Assembly: GCA_029247785.1 (NCBI GenBank)
Contig: JAQWKP010000340.1
Span: 1 to 37,269, forward strand
Direction of reading: 5' to 3'
Origin: Novosphingobium sp.
GTDB taxonomy: Bacteria > Pseudomonadota > Alphaproteobacteria > Sphingomonadales > Sphingomonadaceae
Length of the DNA: 37,269 nucleotides
Under the pieces are notes generated by a model. That model saw nothing but the letters and a program-made list of their open reading frames with translations. It had not been told where the DNA came from and did no database searches. Below, one piece after another: positions 28,207-35,391 of this stretch (its first letter is position 1; each line of letters starts with the position of its first letter). The position numbers and the translations under genes are program-made.

Positions 28207-30069
28207 ATGAACCAGGTGATGTCTGATAAGAAGAAATCAATAGGCGCATTCCTATATATTACCACCTATGCCATGGTGGTTTGTTATATATTATTTACGC
28301 ATGTTATAGCATTCAGCCATCCTTATTCATTCTTCGTACGACATATGGCTGTTATTACGTCCTTGTCCGGGCCATTTTTACTTATAATGATCTGGTCTGA
28401 TAAGGCTCCGGCTGCCAGGGCCGCTTTTGCTGTCGTGTTTCTTATTATTATGCTTCATTTATTCAGCATACTGGCTCAATACTTTGCGAATATCCAGATA
28501 TCGCAGAATATCTCTCTGGTATTTCTGTGGGACAACTGGCCAGCCATCGAGCCCTTTCTTCCAACCTGGCAGGTCATAACGATTCCGATCGGAATCGGCC
28601 TCGCCGCATGGCTTGCCGCGATATCCCTCAAACGAGTAACGGCAACGATGGGGCAAACGCTTTCAACCACCTGCCTCCTCGGCATTATCGTAGCCTCAAT
28701 TGCCCTGTCACTGATGGCCGGCAAAACACAGAAATTCTTTCGCGACCCGGTCCTCGGCATGCTTGGATATGGTGAGCGCTTTCAGAGTACCGACCGCATA
28801 GTCCACTTGACCGAGGCGGAGGCGGCGGCCCGCGCGGCATATGTTCCGTCTGCCAACAGACCAAAGCGCAACATCGTCATCTTCATGGCGGATTCTGTGA
28901 ATCCAGATCACCTCGCCTTGTTTGGTCACACGCGCCCTACGAGCCAGTTTCTGGAGCGTATGCGCGATGAATATCGCTTCTTTGACTCGGCAATAGCCCG
29001 CTCCACTTGCACAGATTCGGTCTGCGGCGTTCTCAGCACCCTGGCCAGCAGGAGCTTCGTGAACACACCGCCATTTGGCGCTCTAGGCATAGGTCAGGTG
29101 CTCCGTGAGCATGGCTATAAGACGCACCATGTACTTGTCAGTGATCATCGCCGCTTCAAACACAACTACTATTGGCGTTTTCTTGAAGAAGAAGCTGATA
29201 CAATCTATGATTACAAGTCGAGCGATACGCCGTTGAATTCAGATCGGATCGCAATCGAAGGCGTGGAAGCCCTGCCCTCGGCCGCCGAGGGTCCCGCCTT
29301 GATATTCGTATTTTTCTTTTCCCCTCATATGTCTGGAGAGGAAGAGAGTCGGTTCAAGCGTTTTGGCCCATTTCTCGACAATAAGGCGATCCTCCAGAGG
29401 AGGCGCGTCAATACGGATGAAGAACGAACAGCGTTGCAAATACACTATGACAACAAGCTTGTTCAGCTTGATAACTATATGAATTCCGCCTGGGGCGCAC
29501 TTGCTAGGAAGGGTTTCACCCAAGACTCGATATTCATGTTCCTCTCCGATCATGGAGAGGAAATGGGAGATAACGACATAGTGGGACACGCGTTATCTGA
29601 CACGATCACAGAAGGCCTGGTGAGGATACCATTGGTCATCGCGTCAAACGAGGCCGCGGTGCCTGACCTCAGCCGTGCGGTGCCTCAGCAACTGGATGTC
29701 ATGCCTACACTTCTCGATATGCTTGACTTGCCTGCTCCTCGAATTTGGGATGGAATTTCTCTTTTTACCAAGCCAAGCGATGCCGCCATCTTCCATGAAT
29801 TCGGGTTCAAGACCACGTTCATGGGACTGGAATGCAATGCCGTTCTCGACAGGGTGCAAGAGGAGCGGCTTGAAAAATACATAAGATGCCGCAGCCCCAA
29901 CAAGCCAACCAGGCATCAACTTTTCGATATCGCAGCTGACCCAAACCAAAAGACCAATTTATGGGGCAAGCGCGACCAGGCGACCCGGGAAATCTGGGAA
30001 GAAAAACTAGACGCGCACTTTCAATTCAGACCCGGCAATTCGCGAGGGAAGTCCAGGCTCCGGAACTGA
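28207..30069 (+). CDS. Sulfatase-fold (alkaline phosphatase superfamily) membrane hydrolase/transferase, possibly phosphoethanolamine- or phosphoglycerol-transferase-like
   Basis: ORF 28180-30069; N-terminal hydrophobic TM bundle, then NIVIFMADSVNPDHLALFGHTRPTSQFLERM and FMFLSDHGEEMGDNDIVGHA metal motifs. No CxPSR sulfatase motif; candidate nucleophile region is ARSTCTDSVCGVLSTLAS. Start could be 28180, 28207 or 28219. Confidence 0.8.
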   Translation: MNQVMSDKKKSIGAFLYITTYAMVVCYILFTHVIAFSHPYSFFVRHMAVITSLSGPFLLIMIWSDKAPAARAAFAVVFLIIMLHLFSILAQYFANIQISQNISLVFLWDNWPAIEPFLPTWQVITIPIGIGLAAWLAAISLKRVTATMGQTLSTTCLLGIIVASIALSLMAGKTQKFFRDPVLGMLGYGERFQSTDRIVHLTEAEAAARAAYVPSANRPKRNIVIFMADSVNPDHLALFGHTRPTSQFLERMRDEYRFFDSAIARSTCTDSVCGVLSTLASRSFVNTPPFGALGIGQVLREHGYKTHHVLVSDHRRFKHNYYWRFLEEEADTIYDYKSSDTPLNSDRIAIEGVEALPSAAEGPALIFVFFFSPHMSGEEESRFKRFGPFLDNKAILQRRRVNTDEERTALQIHYDNKLVQLDNYMNSAWGALARKGFTQDSIFMFLSDHGEEMGDNDIVGHALSDTITEGLVRIPLVIASNEAAVPDLSRAVPQQLDVMPTLLDMLDLPAPRIWDGISLFTKPSDAAIFHEFGFKTTFMGLECNAVLDRVQEERLEKYIRCRSPNKPTRHQLFDIAADPNQKTNLWGKRDQATREIWEEKLDAHFQFRPGNSRGKSRLRN

Positions 30070-30097
30070 CGGCCACATTACTTGCCCGCGATGGAAC

Positions 30098-30673
30098 TCA
30101 CCCAAAGATTGCCGCGATCGCGTCCTGGCTTTCGTAAAGGAAGACGAAAAACGTCAGCGACAATCCGACCTGGAAGGTGCGATAAGCGTATGCGAGCAGG
30201 CGGTATTTCTTGGTCTGAAGGGCCATGCCGTTCTGGTAGATATCGCGCGCCATGGTTGAAAGCACGCGACCGTCGGTCTCGCTCGCTTCCATCATCCGGT
30301 CGATATAATCGTCCTCCAGCATGTGCGTGAACACACCGAAGAACAACAGGTTTCGCCTGGCGCCTGTGGGTGGCTTAGCCATGACCTTGGGGACCACCGC
30401 GGCGACTGCGAAACTCGCCGAAATGAATGCCGAAAGCGCCAGGATCAACAGCGAAATCTTGTAGCTCCCTGCCGCCGCCTGGCCGACCGCGATGGAGAAT
30501 ACGACAAAAGACGCACCCATCAGCAAGCTCGCCTTCTGATCGGCCATCTGGCTCAATTGCATGTGCACCATCATGGAGGTGCGCACCAGGTGGATGGCGT
30601 GGTTGGAATAGCTGGTGTCGTCGTATTTCGTGAGTGACGAGTCTGTTTGTTCCGCCAATTTATGGCCCTCCAT
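30098..30673 (-). CDS. Pycsar-effector-family (PycTM/DUF5706-like) membrane protein
   Basis: 191 aa; HLVRTSMMVHMQLSQMADQKASLLMGASFVVFSIAVGQ, two-TM core, C-terminal DIYQNGMALQTKKYRLLAYAYRTFQVGLSLTFFVFLY match the PycTM layout. Confidence 0.78.
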   Translation of the reverse strand: MEGHKLAEQTDSSLTKYDDTSYSNHAIHLVRTSMMVHMQLSQMADQKASLLMGASFVVFSIAVGQAAAGSYKISLLILALSAFISASFAVAAVVPKVMAKPPTGARRNLLFFGVFTHMLEDDYIDRMMEASETDGRVLSTMARDIYQNGMALQTKKYRLLAYAYRTFQVGLSLTFFVFLYESQDAIAAIFG

Positions 30674-30702
30674 TCAAAGCCTCACTCCTTAGAGCGCCGG
30701 TG

Positions 30703-32058
30703 TCACACAACTCCGAAGGCCAGCATCGCGTCAGCAACCTTCTTGAAGCCGGCAATATTGGCGCCCTTGACGTAATCGACATAGCCGCCGCCCATATCAC
30801 CATAAGTCAGGCAGCGTTCGTGGATGCCGGACATGATGTCCTTGAGCATTTGCTGCAATTCGTCCTCGCTCCATGAGCGGCGCTCGGAATTCTGGCTCAT
30901 CTCGAGCCCGGAGACTGCAACGCCTCCGGCATTGGCCGCCTTGCCCGGCGCGAACATGATCTTCGCATCCTTGAACACATGCACCGCTTCCAGGTCCGAA
31001 GGCATGTTCGCGCCTTCCGACACCGCGATGCAGCCATTGGCGACCAGCGCCCTTGCGTCATCGCCGAGCAGCTCGTTCTGGGTGGCGCAAGGTAGCGCGA
31101 GGTCGCAATCGACATTCCACGGCGTATTGCCCTCATGGAATGTCGCGCCCTTGAACTCGTCGGCATATTCGCTGATCCGACCGCGACGCTCATTCTTGAG
31201 CTGCTTGATCCAATTGATCTTTTCCTGGGTCAGCCCATCGGGATCGTGAATGAAGCCACCCGAATCGGACATCGTCAGCGGCTTGCCGCCGAGCTGGACG
31301 ATCTTTTCCGCGGCATGGGTCGCGACATTGCCAGAGCCGGATATCACCGCGCTCTTGCCTTCAATGCTATCACCCTTGGCTGTCAGCATATTCGACATGA
31401 AATAGACCGCGCCATAGCCGGTTGCCTCGGGCCGGATCAGCGAACCGCCGAATTCCAGGCCCTTGCCGGTCAACACGCCAGTGAACTGGTTGGTGATCCG
31501 CTTGTACTGGCCGAACATGAAGCCGATTTCGCGCCCGCCAACGCCGATATCGCCGGCAGGAACGTCAACGTCGGCACCAATGTGTCGATACAGCTCGGTC
31601 ATGAAGGACTGGCAGAACCGCATGATCTCACGCTCGGATTTGCCCTTGGGATTGAAATTGGCACCGCCCTTGCCGCCGCCCATCGGCAGGCCGGTCAGCG
31701 CGTTCTTGAACGTCTGCTCGAAGGCGAGGAATTTCAGCACGCTTTCAGTAACGCTGGGATGAAAACGGATGCCGCCCTTATAGGGCCCGATCGCATTGTT
31801 GTTCTGCACGCGCCAGCCGCGCTGCACGCGGATATTGCCCTTGTCATCCTCCCAGCAAACCCGGAAAGACATCACCCGATCAGGTTCGGCGATCCTGCGC
31901 AGGATCTGCTGCTCGTGATAATCTTCCTTGTCGGCGATGAAGTCGAAGATGTCCTCGGCCACTTCCTGCACGGCCTGAACGAATTCGGGCTGATATGCAT
32001 TGCGGCGCTTCACACCATCCATGAAACCGTTGAAGTCGACATGATCGGATACCGCCAT
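30703..32058 (-). CDS. gdhA: NADP-specific glutamate dehydrogenase
   Basis: 451 aa; FRVCWEDDKGNIRVQRGWRVQNNNAIGPYKGGIRFHPSV, LPMGGGKGGANFNPKGKSE, VPAGDIGVGGREIGFMFGQYKRI. Confidence 0.97.
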   Translation of the reverse strand: MAVSDHVDFNGFMDGVKRRNAYQPEFVQAVQEVAEDIFDFIADKEDYHEQQILRRIAEPDRVMSFRVCWEDDKGNIRVQRGWRVQNNNAIGPYKGGIRFHPSVTESVLKFLAFEQTFKNALTGLPMGGGKGGANFNPKGKSEREIMRFCQSFMTELYRHIGADVDVPAGDIGVGGREIGFMFGQYKRITNQFTGVLTGKGLEFGGSLIRPEATGYGAVYFMSNMLTAKGDSIEGKSAVISGSGNVATHAAEKIVQLGGKPLTMSDSGGFIHDPDGLTQEKINWIKQLKNERRGRISEYADEFKGATFHEGNTPWNVDCDLALPCATQNELLGDDARALVANGCIAVSEGANMPSDLEAVHVFKDAKIMFAPGKAANAGGVAVSGLEMSQNSERRSWSEDELQQMLKDIMSGIHERCLTYGDMGGGYVDYVKGANIAGFKKVADAMLAFGVV

Positions 32059-32089
32059 CTGCTTTCCCCCAATAAGCCGGCATCGAACG

Positions 32090-32166
32090 GCCGGATTTAG
32101 TCTAAGAACTAGCTACGCACAGACGTTATCGATGCTGGGTGCGTCTGTATAGGCATGAAATCCGGC
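32090..32166 (-). repeat. Nested inverted repeat in the presumed 5' leader of gdhA
   Basis: Perfect 9-bp outer arms GCCGGATTT (32090-32098) / AAATCCGGC (32158-32166), enclosing 6-bp arms ACGCAC (32115-32120) / GTGCGT (32139-32144). Confidence 0.6.
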
Positions 32167-32212
32167 AACTTGCGGTGACGGCAAGATTACCCGAAGGGGT
32201 GAGGTGCGCTTT

Positions 32213-33301
32213 TCACTGCACCTTGGAAAAATCGAGATCCTTGGCAGTAAAGACGCGGATTGGCTCACCCTGGCGCACGCGGATGGTCGGCCCCATCTGT
32301 CCATTCTGATTGACAGCCGCGGCTGCAGCAGACTGGCCGCCGCCGGCGATGATCACGCCGCTATTGCCGCCAATCGCCGACAACCCGCCGACCACCGAGA
32401 GCAGCAGGGCCGAGCCGAAGCGCGAGAAGAAATGCGAATTGACCTTGCCGGCCAACCCGGTCTCGCCGCCAAAACCGATCGCCGGTGAGCCGAGATTGAC
32501 CGAGACCCCGTCGGGCCGGATAACTCTTGTCCAGATCACATAGGCGCGTTTCTGGCCCGCCGAGAGGCCTGACTTATACTGGCCGATCAGCCGCGATGAG
32601 CGCGGCACCAGGACATGCCTTCCATCGAAACTCCTGACATCGGCGCTGACGATCGCGCGGACAAAACCGGGAACGTCGGTGTTGATCGCGGTCTCCAACA
32701 CGGCGGGGATCAGCGTGCCCTGAGTCACGGTGGTCGCCGGATCGAAATTCGCCGCAGCTGTTGCGGTGGTGTTGCCGAGCCCGCCCAGCCGCGCGGCAAA
32801 GTCCTCATTGGAGTTGCCCTTGCCCGCAGCGCCCACCGTCGGCGCCAGCGCAGCCACGACGGGGCCGGGAAGGGCGCTGGCATCGAACGTCACGGTGGGG
32901 CTGGAATGCGGATTGACGGCAAATGACGAAGCCGCCTGGGGCGGTGCCGCCAGCACCGGAGAAGGCTGTACCTCTTGCGGAGCAGGCGCGACCTGCGGCA
33001 GCACGCCCGGCTGCGCGGGAGCCGGAACTGCTGCCACCTGCCGCACGGGGGCAGGCGAGGACGCCTGCTGCGTAGCGTCTTCGCGGGCCGCGTTCATGCT
33101 CCATAGCGTCAAGCCGCCCAGCGCAGCGACGATGGCGATTCCGGCGACCAGCCCGAGCCCGTCACCGCGTTTTCTCTGGCTGACCACCGGCAGGACGGTG
33201 CGCGTCGCCAGATCGATAATCTCAGCGCCTTCACCAGCTTCGCGCGGATCGCGGGCCCGGTCTTCGCTGGACCTTTCGCGCAATGTCGAATTGGGAGCCA
33301 T
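32213..33301 (-). CDS. virB10: Type IV secretion protein, VirB10/TrbI family
   Basis: 362 aa; TM near N-terminus, Pro-rich spacer, TQGTLIPAVLETAINTDVPGFVRAIVSADVRSFDGRHVLVPRSSRLIGQY...GQKRAYVIWTRVIRPDG. Confidence 0.93.
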   Translation of the reverse strand: MAPNSTLRERSSEDRARDPREAGEGAEIIDLATRTVLPVVSQRKRGDGLGLVAGIAIVAALGGLTLWSMNAAREDATQQASSPAPVRQVAAVPAPAQPGVLPQVAPAPQEVQPSPVLAAPPQAASSFAVNPHSSPTVTFDASALPGPVVAALAPTVGAAGKGNSNEDFAARLGGLGNTTATAAANFDPATTVTQGTLIPAVLETAINTDVPGFVRAIVSADVRSFDGRHVLVPRSSRLIGQYKSGLSAGQKRAYVIWTRVIRPDGVSVNLGSPAIGFGGETGLAGKVNSHFFSRFGSALLLSVVGGLSAIGGNSGVIIAGGGQSAAAAAVNQNGQMGPTIRVRQGEPIRVFTAKDLDFSKVQ

Positions 33302-33304
33302 CGA

Positions 33305-34153
33305 TCAGTTCCTTTCCAATGAGCGGGAGGCTGGCAGCTTGGCGGCCAAGAACACAAGCCCAGAAGACGTTGGCGTAGACGATGCCGAGGAGTTGCTGGC
33401 ATCTGACACCTCATGCAGGTTTTCAAGCGTCGCGCTGGCCTTGCCGGATCGCAACAAAATCCGCGAAGGCACTTCGCCGATGACGATGGTATCGCCCCTG
33501 ACCGAGTAATTGACCGGGCCTTCATCACCCTGCTCGTTTTCGACCAGTATCGCCGGAATCGCTCGCTTGGCCGGCCACAGCAGATAGGTAGCATTGCCGT
33601 CATCATAGATGCGCGAGGGCATCAGCTCGGCATCGCCCTTGCGCTTCCAGGCAAAGTTGAGCGTCGCCGGGTCTGCGGGCGCAATCGCCGGATCGCCCGA
33701 CAGCAAGTCCTGCTCCAGCTCATTCAGCGCCAGCTGCCGTTCCTCGCGAGCCTTCGCAGCGGCGAGCTTCTCTTCTTCGGGATAGGTGAAGCGCAGCAAG
33801 TAAACCGGCTTGGCTCTGGACGAGGCGACAAGATCGAAGAAATAGGTGTGGCGGTCGGTCACCACCGTCATATTGGTGCGCGCGCCGGCCTCGAGCGGCT
33901 TGACGAACAGCAGGTTCGCCCGCTTGTTCGGCGTTATCTGCCACTTGGCCGAATCGCCCACCGCGACATTCTCGATATGCTCGTTCTCGCCGAAACTGAT
34001 GGTCGCCTGAACCCCGAGCCTGCCATCGATCCGCACGACTTCGTCTTCTGCAAAGACCCGGCTCACCAAGCGGTCGTCGGCCAGCGCCAAAGCCGCGGGA
34101 GCCATGGCCGCCAGCGCCGTCACTAGGGCCACGAGCTGCTTGCGCATTCTCAC
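33305..34153 (-). CDS. virB9: Type IV secretion protein, VirB9/TrbG family
   Basis: 282 aa, signal peptide; DSAKWQITPNKRANLLFVKPLEAGARTNMTVVTDRHTYFFDL and C-terminal WPAKRAIPAILVENEQGDEGPVNYSVRGDTIVI. Confidence 0.92.
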   Translation of the reverse strand: MRMRKQLVALVTALAAMAPAALALADDRLVSRVFAEDEVVRIDGRLGVQATISFGENEHIENVAVGDSAKWQITPNKRANLLFVKPLEAGARTNMTVVTDRHTYFFDLVASSRAKPVYLLRFTYPEEEKLAAAKAREERQLALNELEQDLLSGDPAIAPADPATLNFAWKRKGDAELMPSRIYDDGNATYLLWPAKRAIPAILVENEQGDEGPVNYSVRGDTIVIGEVPSRILLRSGKASATLENLHEVSDASNSSASSTPTSSGLVFLAAKLPASRSLERN

Positions 34154-35391
34154 TGCATCTTCTCCTTGCCCATGCTTTTCAACATGGCGCGCCCGCTGTC
34201 ATTCGATGCTGCGCGAAAGCGGCTGCCAATGCCGCGCGCGCGATCTTGCACGCGTGATTGCAGCGGTTCGACACCACCGCCTGCCACCAGAGTTGTCACC
34301 CTGCGGTGGGCCGGGCTGCTCGCTGGCTCATGCGCACTACTCGTCGCCAGCGCCTCGGATTGCTGCAGATGCGCCCCATTGGCTGCGCTCGTTGCGGGTC
34401 GATGCATCCCGGCGGCAGGGGCCGCAGTCGGCACCGTCGCAGGCAATGGGGCGGACAAGGCAACCTCTCTCTCACCGCGGCCGGAAGAGGCGAGGCCGAA
34501 GACCTGCCAGCCAGACACCATCGTCACCGCCACTTTCATCACCATCGCCATCAGCGCAACATGCACCGATGCGACCAGGAACAGGGCCATGGCGGCCCGT
34601 CCGCTGATCTCGCCAAGCAACGCGCTCTGCGACAAAGCGGAAATTACCGGCACCAGCATTTCCAGCGCAATCGAGCCGCCCAGCACCACCAGCAGCGGAA
34701 CCAGCGCTGTCAGCACCACGCCTTTCAGCCAACCCGCCGTCAGCCCGCGCGTGCTTCCAAACAATGCGAGCACCACGAATATCGGGCCCAGCGCCATCAG
34801 CACCGCCAACGCAATCCGCGCAGCCAGCAGCACGCCCACCGTGCCGAGCAACAGCAATAACGCGCCAAGCCACATGATATCGGCCGGTTTGAACATGCCG
34901 GCTGCACCGCTGGCAAGCGCCTGTGAGCCAGCTTCGGTAGCACCTGCAGCACCGGCCGCGCTCGCCAACTTGCCAATTTCGGAAATCGCGGCGAACACGA
35001 TGTCGATGCGGTCAGCGAAGATCAGGCTCGCCGAGCCCTTAGAGCCTGTCAGCATCGATGCGACCCAGTCTGGGCCCGCCACGGCGAGGTTCCACAGCAC
35101 CTGACTATAGGCGATCCAACTTGTCGCAAAGGTCAGCACCAGGCCCAGCGTCAACATGCGCGGAGTCAGAGCCGAAATGCCCAATGTCGATCGCCCGGTC
35201 AGCAATGACAGCGCAAAAAAGGCGATATACAGCGTCAGGCAAATCGTCAGCACCGGCACCAGCGCACCCTCGGCCCCGAATAGCCGGTTAAAGGCGCCAG
35301 CCGTCATCTCGCCAGCCACGCAATCGACCGCGCGCAACGACGGAGCGACCCCAGCCGAGGCAAATTCGACGAGCTGGTCGCAAGCGCTCAT
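34150..35391 (-). CDS. virB6: Type IV secretion protein, VirB6/TrbL family
   Basis: 413 aa polytopic; LVPVLTICLTLYIAFFALSLLTGRSTLGISALTPRMLTLGLVLTFATSWIAYSQVLWNLAVAGPDWVASMLTG. Confidence 0.87.
   Translation of the reverse strand: MSACDQLVEFASAGVAPSLRAVDCVAGEMTAGAFNRLFGAEGALVPVLTICLTLYIAFFALSLLTGRSTLGISALTPRMLTLGLVLTFATSWIAYSQVLWNLAVAGPDWVASMLTGSKGSASLIFADRIDIVFAAISEIGKLASAAGAAGATEAGSQALASGAAGMFKPADIMWLGALLLLLGTVGVLLAARIALAVLMALGPIFVVLALFGSTRGLTAGWLKGVVLTALVPLLVVLGGSIALEMLVPVISALSQSALLGEISGRAAMALFLVASVHVALMAMVMKVAVTMVSGWQVFGLASSGRGEREVALSAPLPATVPTAAPAAGMHRPATSAANGAHLQQSEALATSSAHEPASSPAHRRVTTLVAGGGVEPLQSRVQDRARGIGSRFRAASNDSGRAMLKSMGKEKMQ

Noticed and set aside
27996-28265. 89-aa minus-strand ORF in the intergenic zone as a transposase remnant
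   Set aside because: No recognisable transposase or other motif; cannot be supported from sequence alone.
31135-32100. 321-aa plus-strand ORF opposite gdhA
   Set aside because: Shadow ORF of the certain gdhA gene.
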